In this document: one piece after another, positions 28,533-36,575 of the stretch
Layout: the number at the start of each line of letters is the position of its first letter
Position numbering within the stretch: position 1 is the stretch's first letter
NCBI RefSeq assembly: GCF_002116635.1
Contig: NZ_LQPW01000165.1
Location: 1 to 64,000, forward strand
Reading direction: 5' to 3'
DNA: 64,000 bases
Source of the DNA: Mycobacterium szulgai
Lineage (GTDB): Bacteria > Actinomycetota > Actinomycetes > Mycobacteriales > Mycobacteriaceae
Notes under the pieces: model-generated
What the model was told of the DNA's origin: nothing
Seen by the model: the letters and a program-made list of their open reading frames with translations, nothing else
The model's database searches: none
Program-made: the position numbers and the translations under genes

Positions 28533-29201
28533 TCAATTACCGGTCCAGCAGCTCAATTCCATACTGTCGCTGCGCCGGGCGGGAAAGTTGTAGCTCACAT
28601 AGCCGTTGTCGGGGTGGCGTACGTAGTCGAGGTAAGGCTGCGCGTCGGCGGACTCGGCGTTGTCGGCAACCACCAATGCACCGGGGGACAATCGCGGTTG
28701 CAGCAGCTTGATAACCGGTAAATACAGTTCCTTCCAGCCGTCGAGCAGGGCGAAACCGATGGGTCCTTCCAGGTTCGCCAACGTGTTCAGCGCATCTCCT
28801 TCCAGGATGGTGACTACGTCGTCCAGACCGGTTTCACTGAACGTCTGCCGGGCGGCGGCGATCTTCGTCGCGCTCAGTTCGGTGGTCACCACTCGGCCCA
28901 CGCCGTTGTCGCGCACGGCCGCAGCCAGGTGTAACGCCGAAATGCCGAACGACATCCCGAACTCTACGACCGTAGGCGGGCGGGTGGCCCGCACGAGTGC
29001 GTACAGCAATTGGCCGGCTTCGGGCGTCACCGGGATGTAGAACTCGCTCATCGCGTCGGCGCGCTCCTGCGAGTTTGCCGACGTCAGCACCTGTTGCAGC
29101 TCGGCGTGCCGGTCGCGCAGCTGCGACATCTGGCTCTTGGTCTCCGCATACATCCGGCTCAGTGCCGTCGCGACTTTAGGTTCCTGCAAGGTAGTGGCCA
29201 T
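28533..29201 (-). CDS. Class I SAM-dependent O-methyltransferase (222 aa)
   Basis: The fold is that of caffeoyl-CoA/catechol O-methyltransferases: VVEFGMSFGISALHLAAAV (SAM motif I, about residues 75-93), VVTTELSATKIAAARQTF with the acidic residue at the end of strand 2, VTILEGDALNTL, and FALLDGWKELYLPVIKLL with the metal-binding Asp replacing the usual DADK pattern. Actinobacterial relatives, possibly the Rv0187 type, methylate hydroxylated aromatic or polyketide metabolites. It stands alone, reading toward the acyltransferase gene. The substrate is unknown. It has no counterpart at this place in the M. tuberculosis order I recall. Confidence 0.8.
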   Translation of the reverse strand: MATTLQEPKVATALSRMYAETKSQMSQLRDRHAELQQVLTSANSQERADAMSEFYIPVTPEAGQLLYALVRATRPPTVVEFGMSFGISALHLAAAVRDNGVGRVVTTELSATKIAAARQTFSETGLDDVVTILEGDALNTLANLEGPIGFALLDGWKELYLPVIKLLQPRLSPGALVVADNAESADAQPYLDYVRHPDNGYVSYNFPARRSDSMELSCWTGN

Positions 29202-29264
29202 ACCAAGAGTGTGACGTAACGCGTTTGACGAGCGCCATATGCCGGTGTAAACATGGAATCCGCA

Positions 29265-29424
29265 AACACCTCGGTAGGTGAGGCGTCTGCACGGACACAG
29301 GCCACTGACCCCGAACGTCGAGAGACGCCCCGGGTCAGGACAGCTCTTCCCGGCCTAAGGGTTGAGCCCAAGTGGCTTCCGGACGAATCCCGGATACGCC
29401 GTGCAGTGCCAAAGCTCCGACGAG
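29265..29424 (+). promoter_or_regulatory. M-box (ykoK) magnesium-sensing riboswitch
   Basis: The plus strand carries the conserved M-box blocks in order: GGTAGGTGAGG at 29272-29282, then GACCC-x-GAACGTCGAGAGACGCC-x-GGGTC at about 29313-29344 closing a hairpin, and the terminal GCCAAAGCTCCGACG at 29408-29422, whose CCGA pairs back to TCGG at 29271-29274. These match the M-box consensus I know, including the invariant ACGTCGAGAGACGCC internal hairpin. The family binds Mg2+ and lowers expression of downstream genes when magnesium is plentiful. A strong hairpin follows at 29424-29466. Downstream are two small ORFs and an Nramp-related transporter. Confidence 0.88.
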
Positions 29425-29466
29425 AGGGGTGTTCGGCGGTTGACCGCCGTACGTTCATCCCCCCTT
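29424..29466 (+). terminator. Expression-platform hairpin of the M-box
   Basis: CGGCGGT (29434-29440) and ACCGCCG (29443-29449) form a 7-bp stem. GGGGTG (29426-29431) and CATCCC (29456-29461) extend it through G-U pairs. It starts at the 3' edge of the aptamer. No poly-U follows, as is usual in mycobacteria, so it may be an intrinsic terminator, a Rho-coupled block or an anti-sequester element. Confidence 0.55.
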
Positions 29467-29526
29467 TCGTGCAGGTGACTGTGATGACACCCGCGTGTGT
29501 CCCGGCCGGAAGGAGGTGAGGGCGAG

Positions 29527-29607
29527 TTGAACGACATCCCAGGCGATAGTCCCTATCCGAAATCCAACTTGCCCCGATCCGGTTCCGGCATTCCGTTTGC
29601 TGCCTGA
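29527..29607 (+). CDS. Possible 26-aa leader peptide behind a perfect Shine-Dalgarno
   Basis: AAGGAGGTGA at 29510-29519 is fully complementary to the 3' end of 16S rRNA. The first start at workable spacing is TTG 29527, opening a 26-codon frame (MNDIPGDSPYPKSN...) ending in TGA. An alternative is GTG 29516, inside the Shine-Dalgarno itself, giving only four codons. The strong ribosome-binding site is hard to explain unless something is translated here. A role as regulatory leader ORF between riboswitch and transporter is inferred. No homologue is known to me. Confidence 0.35.
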   Translation: MNDIPGDSPYPKSNLPRSGSGIPFAA

Positions 29608-29732
29608 GCCTTCTCGAGCGTTTGTCGTTGCGCGCATGCATATGTCCTGCCTGCCTCGCGGCAACTGCCCGAGGGCGCTGTAGTCGCGTTCTGAATTGCG
29701 TTAACCGGTCGGGCTTCTGACAGGAGCAGACC

Positions 29733-29939
29733 ATGACCACAATGAGCATGAATTTTGTTGCGCCACAGTGTGCAACCGGTGCAAACGGCTTAACCGGTAC
29801 GCCGAACGGCGGGGGCCGCACGCTGGTGCGACTCGGCCGGCGCCTGAGTGACGCGCTGCGTGCGTCGCTCAACGCGGGCCCCCAGGACCGGGCCGACAAG
29901 TACGTAGCGCTGATGCCGACCGCGGTGCTCGCCGCCTGA
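29733..29939 (+). CDS. Small 68-aa protein between M-box and transporter
   Basis: ATG 29733 is preceded by ACAGGAGCAG at good spacing. The 68-residue product has a Thr/Asn/Gly-rich N-terminus, a basic amphipathic helix (VRLGRRLSDALRASL) and a conserved-looking C-terminus (RADKYVALMPTAVLAA). There is no membrane segment or signal peptide. It follows the M-box RNA by about 300 bp and precedes the Nramp-like gene by 105 bp in the same direction, so it is probably magnesium-regulated. In M. tuberculosis an M-box precedes the small gene Rv1535; whether the two proteins are related should be tested. Function unknown. Confidence 0.6.
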   Translation: MTTMSMNFVAPQCATGANGLTGTPNGGGRTLVRLGRRLSDALRASLNAGPQDRADKYVALMPTAVLAA

Positions 29940-30044
29940 TACCGGCGGCAACGACCGGCGATGCATTCGCCGACAACATTCAGCGGTGGGCGCGGCCCCG
30001 CGCCCACCGCTGTGCCCAAACTTGTTCGAGAGAGCGAGAATCCG

Positions 30045-31700
30045 ATGACATTGATCTCCACCGAACTTCGCGATGCCCCCCACGCGACAGGCCTGCAGCC
30101 GGTGCTGGACTCGGCGCACGCCGGCGACATCGTCGGTGCTTTCGGACGCATTCGGCGCGACGACACCGGTGCGACCGGCGGTCGCTGGCGTCGCCTGCGG
30201 ACATTGCTGGTAATCATCGGTCCGGGCCTGATCGTGATGGTCGGCGACAACGATGCAGGCGGTGTCGCGACCTACGCGCAGGCTGGGCAGAACTACGGGA
30301 TGACCCTGCTGTGGACACTGACGTTGCTCATCCCGGTGCTGTATGTGAACCAGGAAATGGTGTTGCGGTTGGGTGCGGTCACGCGGGTTGGCCACGCGCG
30401 CCTGATCTTCGAGCGATTCGGGAAGTTCTGGGGCGCGTTCAGCGTCGGTGATCTGCTGCTGCTCAACGCCCTGACGATAGTGACCGAATTCATCGGCGTC
30501 TCAATGGCACTCGGATTTCTGGGCTGCCCCAAGGTGATCGCGATCCCGGCGGCGGCGGTGCTTTTGTTCGCCGTGGTGGCCGGCGGTTCGTTTCGCCGCT
30601 GGGAGGGACTGATGTTCCTGCTCATAGCGGTGAACGTAGTGATCGTCCCGATGACGCTATTGGTCCATCCGACGTGGAAGGCGACCATCGGCGGGCTCAT
30701 GCCGCAGTTCCCGGGCGGGCTGAACTCGACCGTGCTGCTGCTGATCGTGGCGATCGTGGGCACCACCGTTGCGCCGTGGCAGCTGTTCTTTCAGCAGTCC
30801 AATGTGGTGGACAAGCGCATCACCACCCGCTGGATCCCCTATGCACGAGCCGATTTGGTGATCGGCATAGTGGTCGTCATGGTCGGGGCGACGGCCCTGA
30901 TGGCCGTCACCGCATTCGGATTGGCCGGCACCACCGACGCCGGCAACTTCACCGACGCAGCCGCGGTGGCGACGGGATTGACCAATCACCTCGGCAGCGC
31001 GGTCGGAGACCTGTTCGCGATCCTGCTGCTGGACGCATCGTTGATAGGCGCGAACGCCATCGGGCTGGCCACCACCTACGCCGTCGGCGACGCCCTGGGC
31101 AGGCGCCATTCGCTGCATTGGAAGATCAGCGAGGCGCCGCTGTTCTACGGCGGTTACGCTGCACTGCTGGCCATTTCGGCCGCAGTCGCGTTCAGCCCCG
31201 ACCACATCCTGGGTTTGGTGACCCAAGGCGTCCAGGCGCTTGCCGGCGTGCTGCTGCCGTCGGCGACCGTCTTCCTGGTCCTGCTGTGCAACGACCGCGC
31301 GGTGATGGGGCCGTGGTCTAACACGTTGCGGCAGAATGTCGTTGCGTGGACCATCGTGTGGTCGCTGGTGCTGCTCTCACTGGCGCTGACAGCCACGACC
31401 TTCTTCCCGAACCTGTCGACTGTCGCCATTGAAATCGGGCTGGCGGCCGGTGCGGCGCTGGGCGCGGTCGGCGGTGCGGCAGTGGTGGTCGCCGGTCGGC
31501 GGTACGGCGACAGTACCCCGCCTTTAACGCGCGCCGATCGCGAACAGCACCGGGTGCATTGGCACACCCCGAACCTGACCGCTCTGGAGCGTCCGGTGAT
31601 GTCGCCGGTGCGGCGGGCGGGGCTGTTCACCCTGCGCGGCTATCTCGCGCTGGCCGTCGTCTTGGTCGTCGTCAAACTCGTCGAGGCGGGTATGGCCTGA
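30045..31700 (+). CDS. Nramp-related transporter, probable magnesium transporter (NRMT-like)
   Basis: A 551-aa membrane protein of the SLC11/Nramp superfamily with about eleven hydrophobic helices. Helix 1 reads GPGLIVMVGDNDAGG with D68-N69-D70 where manganese/iron Nramps have DPGN. Helix 6 reads GTTVAPWQLFFQQSNV, with A243-P244-W245 in place of MPH. The missing helix-6 Met removes the soft-metal ligand. Nramp-related magnesium transporters (NRMTs) are described as altered at this position. Together with the M-box upstream, magnesium rather than manganese is the likely ion. I start at ATG 30045 behind GAGAGCGAGA, which leaves a 55-residue cytoplasmic N-terminus. The earlier in-frame ATG 29961 lacks a ribosome-binding site. 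Confidence 0.85.
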   Translation: MTLISTELRDAPHATGLQPVLDSAHAGDIVGAFGRIRRDDTGATGGRWRRLRTLLVIIGPGLIVMVGDNDAGGVATYAQAGQNYGMTLLWTLTLLIPVLYVNQEMVLRLGAVTRVGHARLIFERFGKFWGAFSVGDLLLLNALTIVTEFIGVSMALGFLGCPKVIAIPAAAVLLFAVVAGGSFRRWEGLMFLLIAVNVVIVPMTLLVHPTWKATIGGLMPQFPGGLNSTVLLLIVAIVGTTVAPWQLFFQQSNVVDKRITTRWIPYARADLVIGIVVVMVGATALMAVTAFGLAGTTDAGNFTDAAAVATGLTNHLGSAVGDLFAILLLDASLIGANAIGLATTYAVGDALGRRHSLHWKISEAPLFYGGYAALLAISAAVAFSPDHILGLVTQGVQALAGVLLPSATVFLVLLCNDRAVMGPWSNTLRQNVVAWTIVWSLVLLSLALTATTFFPNLSTVAIEIGLAAGAALGAVGGAAVVVAGRRYGDSTPPLTRADREQHRVHWHTPNLTALERPVMSPVRRAGLFTLRGYLALAVVLVVVKLVEAGMA

Positions 31701-31861
31701 ACCTCGTGGCCATGCCGCTAGGCATCTGCCCAGCAATTCTTTGCGAAACGGTCATATTTGCCGATGCGCAACGATAGGCTCTGAAACCGGGACAGCTGCC
31801 CGATCCGGCTAGGCAAACAGCGCTCAGGCGGAGCCGGTCGTGTGGCTGCTGGAGGTGACAG

Positions 31862-32980
31862 ATGTCGTACTTGATAGCGGCTCCGGAAATGGTGGCGGCG
31901 GCGGCGACGGATCTGGCGGGGGTCGGGTCGAACATCAGCGCTGCCAACATGTCGATAGCTGCGATGACAACGCAGGTGCTGCCTGCCGGCGCCGACGAAG
32001 TGTCCTCGGCCATCGCGGCATTGTTCGGCGCGCACGGCCGGGTATATCAGGCGCTGAGCGCCCAGGCCGCGGCGTTTCACGACCAAATCGTGCAGACGCT
32101 GACGGCCGGCGCGAACGCCTACGCCGGCGCCGAAGCGGCCAATGCCACGCCGATGCAGGCCGCGCTGAATGCGGCGGCCGCGGCGCCCGCCGGACCGCTG
32201 AAGCAACTCGAGCAGATGCACATCGGGTTCAACACCGCCCTGGTGAAGAACGAGCTCGCCTTGAATTCGGCCCTGGTGACCAATGAGGTGGCGTTCGAGC
32301 GAAGCATCTTCGGCACCGACAGCGCCCTCAACGGGGCCCTCAACCGCACTTTCAACGCCGGCAACCTGCTGATCGGCACCGGCGAACAAGCCCTCAACAC
32401 GATCGTGGGAGTACAAGTCCCCGCCAATTTCACCGCTGGCCTGCTGCTGGGCAGTTCGGCCCAGGTCTTCAACGGTGGCCAGATCGGCGGCCTGGTCGGA
32501 GCCTTCGACCAGAGCCTGATGGTCCCGACCGACCTGGCCGGTCTCTTCCTGGGCAATACGTCGCCGGCGGCGGCCGCTATTACCAATGCCGCAGCGGCAA
32601 CTTCGCCGAGCGGCTTCTTCCAGCAGCTCGAAACAGCGCAGATTGGGTTCAACACACAACTCGTCAACGATGAGCTGAACTTCAACCACAACCTGCTCAC
32701 CCACGAAGTAGCTTCGGAGCAAAGCGTTTTCGGTACCGACAGTGCCCTCAACGGCGTGATCAACCGCAGCTACAACGTTGGTAACCTGTTGATCGGCACC
32801 GGGGAGCAAGCCGTCAATACGATCGTGGGAGCCGCGGCCCCCGCCAGCTTCACCGCCAGCCTCCTGACGGGCAGTTCGGCTCAATCCTTCAACGGCGGTG
32901 AGATCGGCGGCGTGGTTGGTGCCTTCGATCAAAGCCTGGCTGCCGGCGCCGATTTGGCTGGCCTCATCACCGGCCAGTAG
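31862..32980 (+). CDS. PE-family protein with tandemly duplicated C-terminal domain (372 aa)
   Basis: ATG 31862 follows GGAGGTGACAG. Residues 1-100 are a PE domain (APEMVAAAATDLAGV with P8-E9, VYQALSAQAAAFHDQIVQTL). The rest is two homologous segments of about 115 residues, roughly 119-235 and 254-370. Each has QLE-x-x-x-IGFNT, a variable helix, FGTDSALNG, NLLIGTGEQA-NTIVG, GSSAQ-x-FNGG and GAFDQSL. The repeats are not PGRS and contain no lipase or protease motif I recognise. It lies 161 bp after the NRMT-like transporter, same strand, and may share its control. PE proteins are exported by ESX systems to the outer envelope; some PE/PPE pairs allow solute uptake, but no PPE partner is nearby. 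Confidence 0.88.
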   Translation: MSYLIAAPEMVAAAATDLAGVGSNISAANMSIAAMTTQVLPAGADEVSSAIAALFGAHGRVYQALSAQAAAFHDQIVQTLTAGANAYAGAEAANATPMQAALNAAAAAPAGPLKQLEQMHIGFNTALVKNELALNSALVTNEVAFERSIFGTDSALNGALNRTFNAGNLLIGTGEQALNTIVGVQVPANFTAGLLLGSSAQVFNGGQIGGLVGAFDQSLMVPTDLAGLFLGNTSPAAAAITNAAAATSPSGFFQQLETAQIGFNTQLVNDELNFNHNLLTHEVASEQSVFGTDSALNGVINRSYNVGNLLIGTGEQAVNTIVGAAAPASFTASLLTGSSAQSFNGGEIGGVVGAFDQSLAAGADLAGLITGQ

Positions 32981-32984
32981 GCGC

Positions 32985-35900
32985 TCAAATCAGGCCGAGC
33001 AACCGCAGATCCGCGACATACTTGTCGATCAGCGCCGCGGTAAGGTGTGGAATGTCCTTGGCAGCACCGATTTTGGCGTTCTGCACGGCAGCGCGGAACA
33101 CCTCGGTGGGTGCAGGCGCGCCGCGCAACGGCTGCTCTGGCTTGCGGTAGGCCTCGAGTAGCGGCAGCACCGAATGCTGACGCTGGCGGTCCGGCAACGC
33201 GCGAAGAGCGGTTTCGAAGCGGCCGAGCCAATCGTCATGATCCTCGATGCGGCGGATGTCGTGGCCGGAGTCAATCAGCCAGTCCACGAATACATCCAGG
33301 GACACCCCGTCATCGTGGGGGTTCATCACGTCGAAAGACCGGAAACTCGGCCGCGGCCCAGCAGCCGTTTGCGCACCCAGCGTGGTGACCGCCTCGGCCA
33401 CGAAATCGGCGGGCAGGCCGTCGTAGTGGGCCCGCGCTCGGTTGCCTTGCGGGTCGGCCTCATAGAACGACCAGGGCGCGATACCCGTCACCAATATGCT
33501 GATCATCAACCGGGTGAACATATCTGGCACGTTGAGCTGTCCCGCGTAGCGGCTGTGCGCCAGGATCATGTCCGAACGAAACACGGCCACCGGGAGTCCG
33601 CAGAGGTCATGTGCCTCGCGCAGCAGCACCTCACCGGCCCACTTGCTGTTCGCGTAACCGTTTGCGTAGCCGTCGTCTACATGCCGGATCGCGCTGATCT
33701 CCCGGATGTCGCCGTCCTCTTCGAACCTGTCCGGATTGATCGACATCGCGACCGCCACGGTCGACAAATAGGTGACCGGCTTGATGCGGGTGGTAATCGC
33801 GAGACGGATCAGTTCGGCGGTACCCACCACGTTCGGACCGAACAACTGGTCGTAGGGCAAGACATGATTGACCAGTGCTGCCGGGTGCACGATCAAATCG
33901 ACGACTTCGGCCAGCCTGTCCCAATCCTGTGGGGCCAGGCCGAGATTGGGCTCACCGATGTCACCGGCAATGACCTCCAGATGATCGGCGGCCAACTGCT
34001 GGAAACGTCTCAATAGCTCGGCATCCCCGCTGCGGAAGACACCTTCCAATCGCTGCCAGGCCGCCTCGGCGTCGGTGCCGCGAACCAGGCAGATAAGCCG
34101 GCCACCAGCTTCTGCCAGCCGCGCCAGCCATTCCAGACACAGAAAGCGCCCGAGATAACCGTTGGCTCCGGTCAGCAGTACCGTCTGCGGACTACCGGTT
34201 GCCCGCGGCAGCGCCGGGGCTTCGGTGAGTGTCTTGTTGTCGATGAACTTGTCCAAACTCAGGTCTGTGGCGTGCACCTCGGAAGCGCCCCGGCCGTGCA
34301 CCGTCGAGAAGGTCGGCCGCTGGCCACCGGAATGACGTTCGGAATCAACGTATTCCGCCAGCTGCTGCAGGTCGCTGGTCGGACCGATGATCAGCCCCAC
34401 GGGGACTTCCACATCGAAGAGGTCCTGCAACAAATTGGAGAAGGTCAACGCCGAAAGCGAGTCACCGCCGAGTTCGATGAATTGCATGTCGGGTTCCGGC
34501 GGGCCACCGGCCAAACCCAGCAGCGCCTCTGCGGCCCGAGTCAACGTCTCGACGACCGGGCGATCCGCGACGCCCTCCCGCAGCGCGCGGAGTTCGGCCA
34601 CCCGGGTATCGGCAAGGTCGGCATACAGTCGCTCGAGTCGTTCGCCGTAGTGTTCCTTCAACTTTGGCCGCAGCAGTTTGCCAACCCCGGACAGCAGCCC
34701 GTTGTCGGAACTGAAAGGTTCGGTTTCGATCAGGAAATCGACCGGCAGCTCATAGGACTGCAACTGCGCGAATTGTGCTGTCTGACGCAGGGATTCACTC
34801 AACGCGGCCTTGAGGCCGGCTGGATCCTCAGAGAACCGGTTCAGCGCCTCAGCAGTCGGCACCACGACCGCCAGCAGGTAGGGGCGTTCGCTGTTGCCGT
34901 ATACGAAGATCTGCCGGACCGAAGCCGCGCTGGAGAAAACCGCTTCCAGTTGCGCGACGGCGACGAACTCGCCCTGGGCCAACTTCAACACATTGTTTCG
35001 CCGGTCGACGTAGATCAGCTGATCCGGCCCGATCTCGGCCATCACGTCCCCGGTGCGGTAGTAGCCGTCGGCGTCGAATGCCTGAGCGGTGACGTCAGGA
35101 CGCTTGTAGTAGCCGGCCATCGACGTCAGCGACTTCACCAGCAGCTCACCGCGCGGATGAGGCTTGTCGGTATGGAAATAACCGAGCTCGGGGACATCGA
35201 TCAACTTGTAGTCGACCACCGGGGGCCGGCTCACCACGCCGTCCTTGGTCACCGCGCCCACCTCGGTCAGGCCGTAGCCGTCCATCACGTGCACGTCCAG
35301 ACACGACTCGATGAAGCTCTTCATCTCGGCGGCCAACGGTGCTGTCCCGCAGAAGCTGGTCAGCACGCGCCCCCCGAGCACCCGGTCGCGCAGCTCCGCT
35401 CGTGCCTCCGATTCGGCGACGGCAACTTCGGCGCCTTGGGCGACGCGCCGGTCGACAGCGCTTTGGTAACGCTGGTAAAGCATTTCGGCCACCCGCGGAA
35501 CCAGTCCCAGCTCAGTGGGCCGCACCAGGTTCCAGTCCTCGAACAATGTGGAAAGATCGCTTTCCGGCACAAAATAACTGGTTCCGCCGGCCTGGAACGC
35601 CGATGACAGCGGGATACGCCCGCCGAGATGATTGAGCGGCATGAAGTTGACGTTGATGACGGGCACGTCTTCGTCCGCCATGAACTGGGTGGTCCAGATC
35701 TTGGCCACCATCTGTTCGGAATACATTGCGCCCTTGGGCAATCCGGTGCTGCCGGAGGTGTAGAGAATCATCGCCAGTCGCTGATCGGTTTCGCCGGTGT
35801 AGATGGGCTCCGGCGGCAGCGCGCGACCACGCTCGATAACTTCGCCGAGTGTTTCGATGGTCACCGCCATACCCGCGGCGGCCAGGGTCGCCTCGGCGCG

Positions 35901-36467
35901 CTGTAGGCCCTCCCGATGATCGTCGACTTCGGGCCGATAGTCGAAGACGACGAGGCGGCGCAATGCCGCACTGCCCAGAGCCGCTTCCACGGCGATATCG
36001 AGATATCCCGCACCCGTGGCAAGGATCTGCGGCTCGACCTCAGCGACGATGGGCTGCAACCGCGCCGCGGTGGTGTTGTGCTGCAACGGCACTGCCACCA
36101 ATCCGAGATATCCGCAAACCAGGTCGAGGGTGAGATAGTCGGCACTGGCAAACCCGACCGTGGCCAGGAAATCGCCGGGGTTGGCCGGATTGACCGGGTC
36201 GCTACGCCAGGCGCTCGCGATCGCTCGCACGTTGGCCCATAGATCGCGGTAGCTGATGGTGTCGAACCTGGGTAACAACTGCGCGATGGTGCGGCCGGTC
36301 GCGGGATCCGGCGTCAGTGTGCGCGCGCGCCAGCCGAGTGCGGGTCGGTCTGCGTAACCCTTTACCAACGTCTCGATGATCTGGTTCAGCCGAAGGCCCG
36401 GTTCGCGAATCGCCGCGCGGATCGCGGCATCTGGCTTGGCGAGTCGCTCGTCCTGATGCGCGGTCAT
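32985..36467 (-). CDS. Carboxylic acid reductase (CAR), adenylation-PCP-reductase
   Basis: A 1160-aa, three-domain enzyme reducing carboxylic acids to aldehydes with ATP and NADPH. The adenylation domain has YTSGSTGLPKGAMYS and the YYRTGDVMAEI and NVLKLAQGEFV hinge. The carrier domain has FIELGGDSLSAL with the phosphopantetheine Ser near residue 664. The reductase domain has LLTGANGYLGRFLCLEW near 766 and YANSKWAGEVLL (Tyr/Lys catalytic pair) near 939. Length and order match Nocardia/mycobacterial CAR and FadD9 (Rv2590). ATG 36467 follows GAAAGGCTCACC; the longer frame from 36518 adds 17 unlikely residues. It needs a phosphopantetheinyl transferase encoded elsewhere. It ends four bases from the PE stop, tail to tail. 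Confidence 0.95.
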   Translation of the reverse strand: MTAHQDERLAKPDAAIRAAIREPGLRLNQIIETLVKGYADRPALGWRARTLTPDPATGRTIAQLLPRFDTISYRDLWANVRAIASAWRSDPVNPANPGDFLATVGFASADYLTLDLVCGYLGLVAVPLQHNTTAARLQPIVAEVEPQILATGAGYLDIAVEAALGSAALRRLVVFDYRPEVDDHREGLQRAEATLAAAGMAVTIETLGEVIERGRALPPEPIYTGETDQRLAMILYTSGSTGLPKGAMYSEQMVAKIWTTQFMADEDVPVINVNFMPLNHLGGRIPLSSAFQAGGTSYFVPESDLSTLFEDWNLVRPTELGLVPRVAEMLYQRYQSAVDRRVAQGAEVAVAESEARAELRDRVLGGRVLTSFCGTAPLAAEMKSFIESCLDVHVMDGYGLTEVGAVTKDGVVSRPPVVDYKLIDVPELGYFHTDKPHPRGELLVKSLTSMAGYYKRPDVTAQAFDADGYYRTGDVMAEIGPDQLIYVDRRNNVLKLAQGEFVAVAQLEAVFSSAASVRQIFVYGNSERPYLLAVVVPTAEALNRFSEDPAGLKAALSESLRQTAQFAQLQSYELPVDFLIETEPFSSDNGLLSGVGKLLRPKLKEHYGERLERLYADLADTRVAELRALREGVADRPVVETLTRAAEALLGLAGGPPEPDMQFIELGGDSLSALTFSNLLQDLFDVEVPVGLIIGPTSDLQQLAEYVDSERHSGGQRPTFSTVHGRGASEVHATDLSLDKFIDNKTLTEAPALPRATGSPQTVLLTGANGYLGRFLCLEWLARLAEAGGRLICLVRGTDAEAAWQRLEGVFRSGDAELLRRFQQLAADHLEVIAGDIGEPNLGLAPQDWDRLAEVVDLIVHPAALVNHVLPYDQLFGPNVVGTAELIRLAITTRIKPVTYLSTVAVAMSINPDRFEEDGDIREISAIRHVDDGYANGYANSKWAGEVLLREAHDLCGLPVAVFRSDMILAHSRYAGQLNVPDMFTRLMISILVTGIAPWSFYEADPQGNRARAHYDGLPADFVAEAVTTLGAQTAAGPRPSFRSFDVMNPHDDGVSLDVFVDWLIDSGHDIRRIEDHDDWLGRFETALRALPDRQRQHSVLPLLEAYRKPEQPLRGAPAPTEVFRAAVQNAKIGAAKDIPHLTAALIDKYVADLRLLGLI

Positions 36468-36575
36468 GGTGAGCCTTTCGTTCGCGTCAGTCTCTAGCGC
36501 AAACCAGCCTGATGCCACACCTCTTCCGCATCGGATGTGTGACCGTCGCCACAGCGCCGACAGGGCGGGCGAACG

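Noticed and set aside
30045..31700. Annotation as the manganese transporter MntH
   Set aside because: The DPGN and MPH metal-site motifs are missing and an M-box precedes the gene, so a magnesium-type Nramp relative fits better.
34272..35606. 444-codon open frame on the plus strand inside the carboxylic acid reductase
   Set aside because: Antisense shadow; CAR domains are complete and uninterrupted on the other strand.
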